64,000 nt of DNA from Caldicellulosiruptor bescii DSM 6725 (GCF_000022325.1 NC_012034.1:824501-888500); one strand, 5' to 3'. Positions 33,512-43,969 are shown, counted from the stretch's first letter. Notes: generated by a model not told the origin, from the sequence alone. A program made the numbers and translations.

Positions 33512-33540
33512 TTGAAGGATTTTTCAAGTTGGTATAGAAT
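33512..33540 (+). promoter_or_regulatory. Promoter of the mraZ / dcw cluster
   Basis: TTGAAG (33512-33517), 17-bp spacer, TAGAAT (33535-33540), directly upstream of the AAAGTGG repeats. Confidence 0.65.
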
Positions 33541-33548
33541 ATTTTTAT

Positions 33549-33575
33549 AAAGTGGTTCAAAGTGGAGTAAAGTGG
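33549..33575 (+). promoter_or_regulatory. MraZ operator: three AAAGTGG repeats
   Basis: AAAGTGG occurs at 33549-33555, 33559-33565 and 33569-33575, exactly 10 bp apart, between the promoter and the mraZ start. MraZ rings bind direct repeats of this GTGG type spaced by one helical turn and autorepress the dcw operon. Confidence 0.85.
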
Positions 33576-33579
33576 TTGA

Positions 33580-34011
33580 ATGTTAATAGGAGAATACAAA
33601 CATGTGGTGGATAGTAAAGGTAGAATAATTCTTCCTTCTAAATTCAGAGAAGAGCTTGGTGAGAGATTCATACTTACAAAAGGGCTTGACAACTGTCTTT
33701 TTGGCTATTCTTTAAAAGAGTGGGGTGTACTTGAGGAAAAGCTCAAAAAACTTCCACTTACAAGCAAAGAAGCACGAACATTTTTAAGATTTTTCTTTGC
33801 GGGAGCCTGTGAGTGCGAGGTTGACAAACAGGGAAGGGTCCTCATTCCCCAGAACCTCAGAGAATATGCAGGTATTCAAAAAGAGGTATTTATAATTGGA
33901 GTAATGACAAGAATTGAAATATGGAGCGAGAATAACTGGCTAAAAGAAATGACCAATGAGAACCTTTCTGTTGATAGGATAGCACAAAAAATGGAAGAAT
34001 TGGGCATATAA
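33580..34011 (+). CDS. mraZ: Transcriptional regulator MraZ
   Basis: A 143-aa AbrB-like double-domain DNA-binding protein. Two SpoVT-AbrB repeats carry the D-x-K-G-R-I/V-x-(I/L)-P signature ([15 protein letters not shown] and [15 protein letters not shown]). It is the first gene of the division/cell-wall cluster and its probable autoregulator through the AAAGTGG repeats next to its start. Confidence 0.96.
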   Translation: MLIGEYKHVVDSKGRIILPSKFREELGERFILTKGLDNCLFGYSLKEWGVLEEKLKKLPLTSKEARTFLRFFFAGACECEVDKQGRVLIPQNLREYAGIQKEVFIIGVMTRIEIWSENNWLKEMTNENLSVDRIAQKMEELGI

Positions 34012-34038
34012 GTTTTGAGAGGAGCAGAGGAAATTCTG

Positions 34039-34962
34039 ATGTTTGAGCATATACCAGTACTACTTGAAGAGTCTGTATCTTTTTTGATTACAAATCCGGA
34101 TGGAATTTATGTCGATGCTACTTTTGGTCTTGGTGGACATTCAAAAAGAATTCTTGAAAAGATTTCAAATAAGGGTTTTCTTATTGCCATTGACAGGGAC
34201 TTGGAAGCCATTGAACTTGGAAAAAGAAAATTAGAAGCATACAAGAATGTAAAGATTGTGCATTCTTCATTTTCAAAAGTGGATGAGTTGCTGGAATGTT
34301 TAGGAATTGAAAAGATAGACGGAATACTTTTCGATTTTGGAGTTTCCTCTTTGCAGCTTGACAAGCAGGAAAGAGGTTTTTCATACAATAAAGAAGCCTT
34401 TTTGGATATGAGAATGGATACAACATCAAAGCTCACAGCATATGATGTTGTCAACTTTTATTCTCAGGAAGATTTGGAAAAGATAATTAGAGAATACGGT
34501 GAAGAGAGGTTTGCAAGAAGGATTGCAAAAGCTATTGTTGAAAGAAGGAGTAAAAAGCCTATTGAAACCACAACAGAGCTGAGCAGTTTAATTTCTTCTT
34601 TAGTGCCAAGGCCAAAGGACGGGTCACACCCTGCACAGAGAACTTTCCAGGCCATCCGAATAGAGGTAAACGGTGAGCTTGACGAGATAAAGATTGCACT
34701 TGAAAAGAGTTTGAGATTTTTGAGATCTGGTGGGAGGATATGTGCAATTTCTTTTCACTCTCTTGAGGACAGAATAGTAAAAGAGTTTTTCAAATTTCAC
34801 TCTCTTGAGTGTGTCTGTCCGAAAGATATTCCTGTATGTAGATGTGGCAAGAAAAAAGAGCTTAACATCATTACAAAAAAGCCAATAACCCCTTCTAAAG
34901 AAGAGATTGAGAGTAACAAAAGAAGTCACAGTGCAAAACTTAGAGTTGCCGAAAAGGTCTGA
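34039..34962 (+). CDS. rsmH: 16S rRNA m4C1402 methyltransferase RsmH (MraW)
   Basis: A 307-aa SAM methyltransferase that methylates N4 of C1402 in 16S rRNA. It starts MFEHIPVLLEESVSFL and has VDATFGLGGHSKRIL, DGILFDFGVSSLQLD, FQAIRIEVNGEL and ISFHSLEDRIVK. ATG 34039 is chosen for GAGGA eight bases upstream and because family members start M-x-H-x-P-V-L; a longer TTG start at 34015 is less likely. Confidence 0.96.
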   Translation: MFEHIPVLLEESVSFLITNPDGIYVDATFGLGGHSKRILEKISNKGFLIAIDRDLEAIELGKRKLEAYKNVKIVHSSFSKVDELLECLGIEKIDGILFDFGVSSLQLDKQERGFSYNKEAFLDMRMDTTSKLTAYDVVNFYSQEDLEKIIREYGEERFARRIAKAIVERRSKKPIETTTELSSLISSLVPRPKDGSHPAQRTFQAIRIEVNGELDEIKIALEKSLRFLRSGGRICAISFHSLEDRIVKEFFKFHSLECVCPKDIPVCRCGKKKELNIITKKPITPSKEEIESNKRSHSAKLRVAEKV

Positions 34963-34985
34963 AAAATATAAAGGGGGTTTTTAAA

Positions 34986-35486
34986 ATGTCAAGAACAGGT
35001 TCAGCAATTTACAGTGAGGATTACTGGGAAAATTATCAGGTTGCAAGAGAAGAGATTGAACAGGAGATTGCCAGAAAAAATCAGATAATAAAGCAAATCT
35101 CAAAACAAAAAAAGGTTGAGAAGGTGAGGTTTTTAAGGAATGTATTGTTTGTTTGTATATTTTGCAGTATGTCAATAATTATTATGTGCGGGTATGTGAA
35201 TATTACTCATGAGAGAGCAAAACTTGCTCAGCTTCAGAATGAACTTAAATTACAAACTGATATGAACAAACAGTTAAAGCTTGAGATAGATGGCAAGCTT
35301 ACTCTCTCAGAGATAGAAAAGATTGCACAGCAGAAGTATTCAATGACTTATCCTGACTTTTCTCAGGTTGTATATATCACTGTCCCTTCAGCTGAAGAAA
35401 AAAATCAAAGGGTCGCAAAAGAAGTAAAATCGAATTATAATAATAAAGTGTCTTTGATAATAAACTTTATTAAGAAAATCTTTTAA
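34986..35486 (+). CDS. FtsL-like division protein
   Basis: A 166-aa bitopic membrane protein: cytoplasmic basic region, one transmembrane segment (VLFVCIFCSMSIIIMCGYV, ~residues 53-71), then an extracytoplasmic coiled coil (AKLAQLQNELKLQTDMNKQL) and the L-x-x-I-E-x-I-A motif seen in FtsL. Its place between rsmH and a class B PBP is the standard ftsL locus. Primary sequence is too divergent for a firm symbol. Confidence 0.8.
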   Translation: MSRTGSAIYSEDYWENYQVAREEIEQEIARKNQIIKQISKQKKVEKVRFLRNVLFVCIFCSMSIIIMCGYVNITHERAKLAQLQNELKLQTDMNKQLKLEIDGKLTLSEIEKIAQQKYSMTYPDFSQVVYITVPSAEEKNQRVAKEVKSNYNNKVSLIINFIKKIF

Positions 35487-35523
35487 ATTTTTTTAAGACC
35501 CAAGAAGCTGGAGGAAATAAGAC

Positions 35524-37683
35524 TTGAAAGAAGCGGCGTTAAGGGTAAAAAAGAGAATCCTTTTTGTTATGGCAGTGTTTTTTTTAAGCTTTGTGTTGCT
35601 GGTGGGACGCCTTTTTTATCTTCAACTGATAAAAGGAGAAGAACTCAAAAAAAGAGCTTTTTCCCAGTGGACACGGGAGAGGCTTGTTGCACCTAAAAGA
35701 GGAAGCATTGTAGACAGAAACGGCAAGATCTTGGCAATGTCAATCACAGCTGAGACAGTTGTTGCATCTTTGAATCAGATTAAAGACAAAGAATGGACAG
35801 CTAAAGTGCTGTCTGGTATTTTGCAGATGGACTATAAAAAGATTTTGAATAAGCTTAATACAAAAGGAGTTTCAGACATCTACATAGCACGCAATATTGA
35901 CAAAGAGAAAGCAGATAAGATAAGGAAGTATGCCCTGCCAGGGATTTACTTAACAGGCGGAACAAAAAGGGTGTACCCAAACGGCAATTTTCTGGCTCAG
36001 GTTCTTGGTTTTACAGGAATAGACGACCAAGGACTTTCTGGGCTTGAACTTTATTATGATAAGTATCTTCGCGGCAAGCCCGGTGCTATTTCAGCCCAGA
36101 CTGATGCAAGCGGCAGGGCTGCGCCGTTTTCGGAAGAGTTTTTTAAAAAACCTGTTGATGGATATGACCTAATGCTTACAATTGATGAGACAATACAACA
36201 TTTTGCTGAAAAATATGCACAAAAAGCGCTTTACGATAACAAAGCAAAAAGTGTGACCATAATTGTCGAGAAGGTTAAAACAGGCGAGATTCTGGCCATG
36301 ACCTCAAAACCTGATTTTGACCCCAATAGACCATTTGAGCTTATATACAAAGATAAGTTTCCTGATTTTTATAAGCTTTCTCAAGCAGAGAAAAACAAGA
36401 TAGTCCAGTCGATGTGGAGAAACAGAGCACTGACAGACACATATGAGCCCGGGTCAACATTTAAGATAGTCACCGCAGCTGCAGGACTTGAAGAAGGGAT
36501 TGTCAATGAGAATTCTCAGTTTTATTGCAGGGGATATGTTAAGGTTGCAAATGCAATATTAAAGTGCTGGAGATATTACAACCCGCATGGTAGCGAAAAC
36601 TTTGTTGAGGGTGTTCAAAATTCATGTAACCCTGTGTTCATAGAGGTGGGGCAAAGGCTGGGAAAAGAGAAACTTTACAAATATATAAACCTTTTTGGGT
36701 TTGGTCAAAAGACAGGAATAGACCTTCCCGGTGAGGCAAAAGGGATTGTTCAGCCACTTGGAAAGGTTGGACCTGTTGAACTTGCAACAATTTCTTTTGG
36801 CCAGGGAATTTCAGCAACTCCCATTCAGGTTATCAGCATGATAAATGCAGTTGCAAACGACGGTGTGTGGGTCCAGCCTCATGTTGTAAAGGCCATATAT
36901 GATAAGGACAAAAAACTGTTCAAGTCTTTTGACACACCACAAAAAAGAAGAGTTTTAGACCAAGATGTTGCGCGAAGGCTTAAAGTAATACTTCAGTCTG
37001 TTGTGACAAACGGAACAGGGCACAATGCTTATCTTCTGGGCTATAAAGTTGCAGGAAAAACAGGAACTTCGCAAAAGTATGACAAAACATCTAAAAAGTA
37101 TATAGCATCATTTGGAGGGTTTGCACCAGCTGACAATCCCGAGGTGTCGGTTCTTGTCATAATAGATGAGCCTGACCCTTCACTTTATTATGGAGGTCTT
37201 ATAGCCGCACCGGTTGCAAGAGATTTGTTAAATGATATACTAAGATATTTGGACATACAGCCACAGTATACAGCCGAAGAGTTGAAACAGATTGAGTTTT
37301 ATAAAGAGTATATAGTGCCAAATACAATCGGGATGAATGTTGAAGATGCAAAGAAAGAAATAAACGATAACAAGTTCAACGCAAAAGTCATAGGTAATGG
37401 TAACAAAGTGATTGACCAGGTTCCAAAAGCTGGGTTTATGTTGAAAGAAGGTTCAACGATAATATTGTTCACTCAAGAGATGTCGCAGACAACTGTAGCT
37501 GTTCCAAATGTAGTGGGCTTGAGTTCCCAGGATGCACAAAAGGTGCTTTCAAATAGTCTTCTCAACATAAAAGTGAAAGGAATAAAGGGAAAGATTATAA
37601 GACAAAATCCACAACCAGGAACAAAAGTTTCAATAGGTTCAATTGTTGAGGTTGAAATTGCTGACAAAGAGAATGCAGAATAG
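35524..37683 (+). CDS. Class B penicillin-binding protein with two PASTA domains (PbpB/SpoVD type)
   Basis: A 719-aa transpeptidase: N-terminal anchor, dimerisation domain (VAPKRGSIVDRNGKILAMS), transpeptidase motifs Ser-Thr-Phe-Lys (EPGSTFKIVTAA), SCN (QNSCNPVF) and KTG (VAGKTGTSQK). Two PASTA domains follow (VPNTIGMNVEDAKKEI and VPNVVGLSSQDAQKVL). The TTG start follows CTGGAGGAAATA. Bacillus has separate pbpB and spoVD here; only one gene is present, so it may serve vegetative septation, the spore cortex, or both. Confidence 0.93.
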   Translation: MKEAALRVKKRILFVMAVFFLSFVLLVGRLFYLQLIKGEELKKRAFSQWTRERLVAPKRGSIVDRNGKILAMSITAETVVASLNQIKDKEWTAKVLSGILQMDYKKILNKLNTKGVSDIYIARNIDKEKADKIRKYALPGIYLTGGTKRVYPNGNFLAQVLGFTGIDDQGLSGLELYYDKYLRGKPGAISAQTDASGRAAPFSEEFFKKPVDGYDLMLTIDETIQHFAEKYAQKALYDNKAKSVTIIVEKVKTGEILAMTSKPDFDPNRPFELIYKDKFPDFYKLSQAEKNKIVQSMWRNRALTDTYEPGSTFKIVTAAAGLEEGIVNENSQFYCRGYVKVANAILKCWRYYNPHGSENFVEGVQNSCNPVFIEVGQRLGKEKLYKYINLFGFGQKTGIDLPGEAKGIVQPLGKVGPVELATISFGQGISATPIQVISMINAVANDGVWVQPHVVKAIYDKDKKLFKSFDTPQKRRVLDQDVARRLKVILQSVVTNGTGHNAYLLGYKVAGKTGTSQKYDKTSKKYIASFGGFAPADNPEVSVLVIIDEPDPSLYYGGLIAAPVARDLLNDILRYLDIQPQYTAEELKQIEFYKEYIVPNTIGMNVEDAKKEINDNKFNAKVIGNGNKVIDQVPKAGFMLKEGSTIILFTQEMSQTTVAVPNVVGLSSQDAQKVLSNSLLNIKVKGIKGKIIRQNPQPGTKVSIGSIVEVEIADKENAE

Positions 37684-37699
37684 AAAGGGTGAAGACTTC

Positions 37700-39160
37700 T
37701 TGAAATTATTGGATTTGATTGAGAATATTGATGTTTTAGAAACAAATGTTGGAGATTTTGATAAAGATATAACTGATATTGCGTACAATTCAAAGAATGC
37801 AAAAGAAGGCTGTGTTTTTGTGTGTATAAAAGGCTTTAAAACAGATGGGCATGAATATATAAATGAGGCAATCCAAAATGGTGCATGTTTGGTGGTTGTA
37901 GATGAGTTTTTTGACACATCTAAAATTGAAGGGAAGATTGATTATATAAAGACTTCAAATACACGTAAAGCCCTTGCTGTTATGTCTGCAAACTTTTTTG
38001 GTCATCCTTCAAAGGACTTTTTGCTAATAGGTGTAACAGGTACAAACGGCAAAACTTCAACAACATTTATGATAAAATCCATCCTTGAAGCTCATGGGCA
38101 AAAAGTGGGGTTGATTGGTACAATCAAGAATATGATAGGTAGCAGAGAAATTGAAGCTCAGCATACAACGCCTGAGTCTTATGACCTGCAAAAACTCTTT
38201 TGGCAAATGAAAAGTGAGGGTGTTGACAGTGTTGTGATGGAAGTTTCTTCGCACTCTCTTGAACTTTTTCGAGTATATGACTGTGATTTTGACGTTGGAG
38301 TTTTTACAAACCTCACTCAGGACCATTTAGACTTTCATGGAACAATGGAAAATTATTTTGCTGCAAAGTTGAAACTTTTCGGTATGAGCAAAAAGAGGGT
38401 TGTAAATGCTGATGATATGTGGGGAAAAAGGATTATAGAAATGTATCCTGACAGTGTGACATACGCTAAAGACAGCGATGCCCAAGTTTTTGCACGAAAT
38501 ATAAAACTTTTTGTTAACAAAAATCAATTTGAGTTGTGGTACAATGGGGAAAAAGAGGAGATAACACTTAACATTCCTGGTGTTTTTTCGATTTACAACA
38601 GCCTTGCTGCTTCTGCATGTTGTATTTCGCTTGGTATAAAGCTTGATGATATAAAAAAAGGGCTTGAAAATCTAAAAGCAGTGCCAGGAAGGTTCGAGAT
38701 TGTAGAGTCAAACCAAAAGTTTACTGTGGTGATTGACTATGCACACACACCAGATGGGTTATTAAATCTCATGAAGACAGTAAATGAAGTTACAGACGGC
38801 AGAAAAGTGTTACTTTTTGGATGTGGCGGAGACAGAGATAGGACAAAAAGACCGATTATGGGTGAGATTGCCGGAAGAATGGCAGATTTTGTGATTGTTA
38901 CATCTGACAATCCACGAACAGAAGACCCACTCAAGATAATTGCTGATATCTTGGAAGGGATAAAAAAGACAAATGTTGAGTACGTGGTCATACCCGACAG
39001 GTATGAGGCTATTAAATATGCCATAAAGAATGCAAGAGAAAACGATTTTATTGTTCTTGCCGGGAAAGGACATGAGACTTACCAGATTTTAAAAGACAGA
39101 ACAATACCATTTGATGAGAGAGAGGTTGTGAAGAATATCTTAAAGGAGATAAGAGAATGA
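37700..39160 (+). CDS. murE: UDP-MurNAc-tripeptide synthetase MurE
   Basis: A 486-aa Mur ligase that adds the third stem amino acid. ATP-binding GVTGTNGKTSTT (~residue 114), UDP-sugar-binding HTTPESYDLQ, and the specificity motif DNPRTEDP (Asp-Asn-Pro-Arg), which marks meso-diaminopimelate ligases. TTG 37700 is preferred: AAAGGGTGAAG (37684-37694) is its ribosome site, whereas earlier in-frame starts lie inside the PBP gene. Confidence 0.95.
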   Translation: MKLLDLIENIDVLETNVGDFDKDITDIAYNSKNAKEGCVFVCIKGFKTDGHEYINEAIQNGACLVVVDEFFDTSKIEGKIDYIKTSNTRKALAVMSANFFGHPSKDFLLIGVTGTNGKTSTTFMIKSILEAHGQKVGLIGTIKNMIGSREIEAQHTTPESYDLQKLFWQMKSEGVDSVVMEVSSHSLELFRVYDCDFDVGVFTNLTQDHLDFHGTMENYFAAKLKLFGMSKKRVVNADDMWGKRIIEMYPDSVTYAKDSDAQVFARNIKLFVNKNQFELWYNGEKEEITLNIPGVFSIYNSLAASACCISLGIKLDDIKKGLENLKAVPGRFEIVESNQKFTVVIDYAHTPDGLLNLMKTVNEVTDGRKVLLFGCGGDRDRTKRPIMGEIAGRMADFVIVTSDNPRTEDPLKIIADILEGIKKTNVEYVVIPDRYEAIKYAIKNARENDFIVLAGKGHETYQILKDRTIPFDEREVVKNILKEIRE

Positions 39161-40503
39161 ACCTGTGGCTTTCTGAGATAGCAAAAGCTGTAAATGGAGA
39201 ACTTAAAAATTTTTCTACTGATGTTCTTGTTAAAAATTTTTCAATTAACAGCAAAAGTATAGGAAAAGATACTTTGTTTATTCCCTTAAGAGGAAGCAGA
39301 TTTGACGGACACGATTTTGTAAAAGAAGCACTGCAAAACGGTGCAATTTCGTTTATTTCTCAGAAAGACTTTGATGATTTAAAAGTACCTTATGTTAAGG
39401 TAGGAGATACGCTTTTAGCACTGCAAAGCTTGGCTTATTTTGCAAGAAGAAAATTAAATGACTTGAAGGTTGTAGGAGTTACTGGTAGTGTAGGCAAGAC
39501 CTCAACAAAGGAGTATATATTCAATGTATTGAGTTTGAGGTACAGAGCTTTTAAAAACCAGGGCAACTTTAACAACCACATAGGTCTTCCAATTTCTATT
39601 CTGAACATGCCAGAAGATACACAGGTTGCTGTATTTGAAATGGGAATGAGTAATTTTGGAGAGATTTCTAAACTATCTCAAATTACAAAACCCGATATTG
39701 GTGTTATTACAAATATTGGTGTTGCTCACATTGAAAATTTAAAGTCACGGTACAACATTTTTCTTGCAAAGTCAGAGATTCAGGACGGAATGCCGGAAAG
39801 TGGAATACTGATTATAAACAACGACAATGATATTTTGAACCTTCACAAAAAAGAATTCAAAAGAAAGGTTGTTACCATTGGGATTGAAAACGAGAGCAAT
39901 TTCAGAGCGCAAAACGTGCAAAAACATCAGAATGGATTTTCATTTGAGGTAGATAACTACACCTATTTTATAAAAAGCTTTAATTTTCATGACATTTATA
40001 ACTCTCTTTTTGCAATTGCAGTGGGGACAATCTTAGAGATAGACAGGGAGCTTATAAAAGAAGCAATCCGTCAAAAGGAGAGGCTAAAAAGAAGGTTTGA
40101 GGTTATCAATAAAGGAAGCATTACAGTTGTGGATGATACTTACAACGCAAGCACACATTCGATGCTGTCTGCCATAGACAGTATATGTGAGTTTGACGGC
40201 AAAAAGATATTAGTGCTGGGCGACATGCTTGAACTTGGCGAGTTTTCTGAAGAGGAACACAGGAGGGTTGGCAGATACATATTGCAAAAGCCGATAGATG
40301 TTGTCATATGTACAGGGAAAGATGCGTTTTATATATTCGATGAAGCAAAAAAGAAAGATGGTGTAAAAGCATATTTTGTTTCAAAAGATGAGTGTTTAGA
40401 TGTGTTGAAAAGAGAAGTTACAAGCAACTGTACAATCCTTTTTAAAGCTTCGCGGGGCATAAAACTTGATGAAGTTGTAGATGAATTTCTCAAGGAGAGA
40501 TAA
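39157..40503 (+). CDS. murF: UDP-MurNAc-tripeptide:D-Ala-D-Ala ligase MurF
   Basis: A 448-aa Mur ligase completing the UDP-MurNAc-pentapeptide. ATP site GVTGSVGKTSTKE, NNHIGLPISIL, FEMGMSNFGEI and VVDDTYNAST (family NAN/NAS region). It overlaps murE by four bases (ATGA). Confidence 0.96.
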   Translation: MNLWLSEIAKAVNGELKNFSTDVLVKNFSINSKSIGKDTLFIPLRGSRFDGHDFVKEALQNGAISFISQKDFDDLKVPYVKVGDTLLALQSLAYFARRKLNDLKVVGVTGSVGKTSTKEYIFNVLSLRYRAFKNQGNFNNHIGLPISILNMPEDTQVAVFEMGMSNFGEISKLSQITKPDIGVITNIGVAHIENLKSRYNIFLAKSEIQDGMPESGILIINNDNDILNLHKKEFKRKVVTIGIENESNFRAQNVQKHQNGFSFEVDNYTYFIKSFNFHDIYNSLFAIAVGTILEIDRELIKEAIRQKERLKRRFEVINKGSITVVDDTYNASTHSMLSAIDSICEFDGKKILVLGDMLELGEFSEEEHRRVGRYILQKPIDVVICTGKDAFYIFDEAKKKDGVKAYFVSKDECLDVLKREVTSNCTILFKASRGIKLDEVVDEFLKER

Positions 40504-40506
40504 AAG

Positions 40507-41469
40507 ATGCTTGACATAGACACAATACTTGCAATAATAATTTCATTTTTGATTGTCTTAATTGTTATGCCAATTGTAATTCCCTTTTTAAAATATTTAA
40601 AATTTGGTCAGGTTGTGAGAGATGATGGTCCAAAAACACACCACAAAAAAAGTGGAACACCTACAATGGGCGGGCTTGTTATAGGTCTTGCTATTATTGT
40701 GACATCGCTAATTTTTTACAAAAAGTATCCTGCAATTGGAGCACCTCTGATAGCCACAGTTGCGTTTGGGCTTATAGGTTTTATAGACGATTTTATAAAG
40801 GTAGTGCTAAAAAGGTCGTTAGGTCTTCGCGCACGCGAAAAGTTGGTACTTCAATTTTTGATTAGCATAACGTTTTTGTATGTTATACAAAAACATTTGG
40901 GAAGCGATGTTTACTTACCCGTTATAAATAGATACATTGATTTGAAATGGGCATATGTTCCTGTGATGTCAGTTTTAATGGTGTTCACTGTAAATGCTGT
41001 GAACCTTACAGATGGACTTGACGGCTTGGCAAGCGGTGTGACAATGATAGTTTCTTTGTTTTTAGCCATCATATCTATATTTTCGAAAAACCATGATATG
41101 GCAATATTTAGCGGAGCTATTGTGGGAAGCTGCATGGGATTTTTGAGATACAACGCCCACCCGGCAGTTGTGTTTATGGGAGATACTGGTTCTTTGATGC
41201 TGGGAGGAAGTATTTTTGCAATTGCTGTGATGTTAAAGCAGCCTGTACTTGTTTTGGTAATAGGTGGGCTATATATAATAGAGGCAGTATCAGTAATGCT
41301 TCAGGTATTATATTTTAAGCTCACAAAAAAGAGAATATTTAGAATGGCACCTTTGCACCATCACTTTGAACTTTTGGGCTGGGATGAGGCAAAGGTTGTT
41401 GTTGTGTTTTGGATATTTACAATTCTGTTTTGCCTTCTTGCCTTGGCAATGATACAGCTAAAAATTTAG
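40507..41469 (+). CDS. mraY: Phospho-MurNAc-pentapeptide translocase MraY
   Basis: A 320-aa ten-span membrane enzyme making lipid I. The magnesium-site motifs [21 protein letters not shown] and [11 protein letters not shown], and the APLHHHFE loop, are all intact. Starts 3 bp after murF. Confidence 0.97.
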   Translation: MLDIDTILAIIISFLIVLIVMPIVIPFLKYLKFGQVVRDDGPKTHHKKSGTPTMGGLVIGLAIIVTSLIFYKKYPAIGAPLIATVAFGLIGFIDDFIKVVLKRSLGLRAREKLVLQFLISITFLYVIQKHLGSDVYLPVINRYIDLKWAYVPVMSVLMVFTVNAVNLTDGLDGLASGVTMIVSLFLAIISIFSKNHDMAIFSGAIVGSCMGFLRYNAHPAVVFMGDTGSLMLGGSIFAIAVMLKQPVLVLVIGGLYIIEAVSVMLQVLYFKLTKKRIFRMAPLHHHFELLGWDEAKVVVVFWIFTILFCLLALAMIQLKI

Positions 41470-41487
41470 GAGTTGGAGGTTTATAAA

Positions 41488-42861
41488 TTGGATTTAAAAG
41501 GGAAAAATGTTTTGGTAGTAGGTCTTGGTAGAAGCGGATTAGCTTCTGCGCGGTTTTTAAAAAAACATGGTGCTTTTGTGATAGGCTTTGATGAAAAAGC
41601 AGAAGAACAGTTCAAAGAAGAAAAAAATGATGCACAAAAGTTACTTGATGAAATCTATTATTGTGAGATTCCTGATGAGTTTATAGACAGGGTCCAACTT
41701 GTTATTGTAAGTCCTGGAGTGCCACTTAGCAAAAGACCTTTGGTGCTTGCTCATAAAAAGGGCATTGAGGTTATTGGTGAGATTGAACTTGCGTACAGGT
41801 TTTGCAAAAGTAAAAACATAGTTGCAATCACTGGGACAAATGGCAAGACAACAACAACAACTCTTGTAGGAGAGATTTTAAAAAAGCAGTATGAAGATGT
41901 GGTTGTATGCGGCAACATTGGTCTTCCATTTATTGATACGATAGAAACATCAAGTGAAGATACTATTTTTGTACTTGAAATATCAAGTTTTCAACTTGAA
42001 ACAATTAAGTACTTTAAACCGAAGATTGGGTGTATTCTCAATATAACTCCCGACCATCTAAACAGACACCTAACAATGGAGAATTATACAAAAGCAAAGA
42101 TGAGAATATTTGAAAATATTGATGAAATGGGATATACAGTCCTCAACTATGACAATAACATAACCCGTGACTTAATAGGATTGGCAAAAGGAAATGTGAT
42201 AGTGTTTTCAAAAACAAAGACTCAGTTTGAAAATGTAGTGTTTGTCGAAAATGATGTAATCTATTTTACTTTTGAAGGAAAAACACAAGAGGTTATGAAA
42301 AAAGATGAGATATTTATCCCGGGGCAGCACAATTTAGAAAATGCTCTTGCAGCAATTAGTTGCACTTTGCCGTTTGGAATAGAAAAAGATACAATTGAGC
42401 AGGTACTGAAAACCTTTAGAGGAGTTGAACACAGGATAGAGTTCGTGGCAGAGATAAATGGTATAAAATTTTACAATGATTCAAAAGGTACAAACACTGA
42501 TGCGGCTGAAAAAGCACTCAATGCTTTTGAAAACCCAATAATTTTAATTGCTGGAGGGTATGACAAGGGAGAAAGTTTTGAAAAGTTTGCAAGCTTAGTT
42601 GCCAAAAAGGTTAAGAAAGTATTTTTGCTCGGTCAGACAAAACAAAAGATTGCTAGTGAGCTTGAGAGAATTGGGTATAAAAACTTTGAGTTTGTCTCTA
42701 CTTTGAAAGAGGCAGTTAGAAAAAGCTTTGAATGTGCGCAAAATGGCGATATTGTACTTCTGTCACCTGCGTGTGCGAGTTGGGATATGTTTGAAAACTA
42801 TGAACAAAGAGGAAGGATGTTTAAAGAATATGTAAATGAGCTTTTAACAACAGGGATGTGA
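41488..42861 (+). CDS. murD: UDP-MurNAc-L-alanine:D-glutamate ligase MurD
   Basis: A 457-aa Mur ligase. N-terminal dinucleotide-like fold (NVLVVGLGRSGLASARFL), ATP site AITGTNGKTTTTT, ISSFQLETI, and LSPACASWDMFENYEQRG near the C-terminus. TTG 41488 is the start: GGAGGT (41475-41480) sits at ideal distance, and the longer frame would begin inside that site. Confidence 0.95.
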   Translation: MDLKGKNVLVVGLGRSGLASARFLKKHGAFVIGFDEKAEEQFKEEKNDAQKLLDEIYYCEIPDEFIDRVQLVIVSPGVPLSKRPLVLAHKKGIEVIGEIELAYRFCKSKNIVAITGTNGKTTTTTLVGEILKKQYEDVVVCGNIGLPFIDTIETSSEDTIFVLEISSFQLETIKYFKPKIGCILNITPDHLNRHLTMENYTKAKMRIFENIDEMGYTVLNYDNNITRDLIGLAKGNVIVFSKTKTQFENVVFVENDVIYFTFEGKTQEVMKKDEIFIPGQHNLENALAAISCTLPFGIEKDTIEQVLKTFRGVEHRIEFVAEINGIKFYNDSKGTNTDAAEKALNAFENPIILIAGGYDKGESFEKFASLVAKKVKKVFLLGQTKQKIASELERIGYKNFEFVSTLKEAVRKSFECAQNGDIVLLSPACASWDMFENYEQRGRMFKEYVNELLTTGM

Positions 42862-42871
42862 ATGTTAAAAA

Positions 42872-43969
42872 ATGGAAAGGAAGATGATTGACTATCCGCT
42901 TTTGTATATTACTCTTTTGCTTTCGCTAATTGGGGTTGTGATGATATTTAGCGCAAGCTATTATTACGCTTATTACCATTTTCATGACAGTTACCATTTT
43001 TTAAAAAAACAAATAATAGGTCTTGTACTTGGTTTGATAGTAATGTATATAACAAGTCAGATTGACTATAGAGTATGGAAAAAGTTTGCTATTATGCTCT
43101 ATATAATAGCTGCAATATCGCTTGTAGCAGTTTTAATTCCGGGCATAGGCAAGCTTGTAAACAACGCGCGTAGATGGATAGATATTGGTCCAATTCAGTT
43201 TCAACCATCAGAACTTGCAAAATATGCTCTTGTGATAACACTCAGTACTTATTTTGACCATATTGAAAAACCAAAGTCAAGGTTTAAAGTTTTTGTCTTT
43301 TCAATGTTTTTGACAGGGCTGTTTTTTGTCCTTATTTATAAAGAACCAAACATGAGCACTTGCATACTGATACTTGGTATTTCAATGCTCATGCTCTTTG
43401 CTTGGGGGTTAAATCTTGGATATTTTATCACGATGGGTGCTTTGGCTGTACCAGTTTTGTATTACCTCACAACAAAAGAGCAGTACAGGGTTGAAAGAAT
43501 TCAGGCGCTTTTTAACCCGTGGGCAGACCCAACAGACAAAGGATACCAGATAATTCAATCATTGTATGCAATTGGTTCCGGTGGGCTTTTTGGAATGGGA
43601 CTTGGGCAGAGTAGGCAAAAATTGCTGTACATTCCTGAACCCCACACAGACTTTATATTTTCAATATTATGTGAGGAGCTGGGGTTTATTGGAGCTATTT
43701 TTGTGATAATCCTATTTGTACTTTTTGTATGGAGAGGGATTGTTATTGCGCTAAATAGCCCTGACAGGTTTGGAACACTTTTAGCATTTGGTGTCACAAG
43801 CGTAATAGCCATGCAGGCAATCCTGAACATAGCTGTTGTTACAGCTTCAGTGCCGGCAACAGGTGTGCCACTACCTTTTATAACATACGGGGGAACTTCA
43901 ATAGTGTTTCATCTTTTTGGTGTAGGGATATTACTGAGCATTTCAAAAAGGATAAAGGTGATAAAATGA
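42872..43969 (+). CDS. ftsW: SEDS-family glycosyltransferase FtsW
   Basis: A 365-aa, about ten-span membrane peptidoglycan polymerase working with the septal PBP. Diagnostic motifs: GNARRWIDIG-type segment (NNARRWIDIGPIQFQPSELA), EPNMSTCIL, HTDFIFSILCEELGFIG and TGVPLPFITYGGTSI. Start is either ATG 42872 or ATG 42884; the former is kept, though a GGAAAGG lies before the latter. Confidence 0.95.
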   Translation: MERKMIDYPLLYITLLLSLIGVVMIFSASYYYAYYHFHDSYHFLKKQIIGLVLGLIVMYITSQIDYRVWKKFAIMLYIIAAISLVAVLIPGIGKLVNNARRWIDIGPIQFQPSELAKYALVITLSTYFDHIEKPKSRFKVFVFSMFLTGLFFVLIYKEPNMSTCILILGISMLMLFAWGLNLGYFITMGALAVPVLYYLTTKEQYRVERIQALFNPWADPTDKGYQIIQSLYAIGSGGLFGMGLGQSRQKLLYIPEPHTDFIFSILCEELGFIGAIFVIILFVLFVWRGIVIALNSPDRFGTLLAFGVTSVIAMQAILNIAVVTASVPATGVPLPFITYGGTSIVFHLFGVGILLSISKRIKVIK

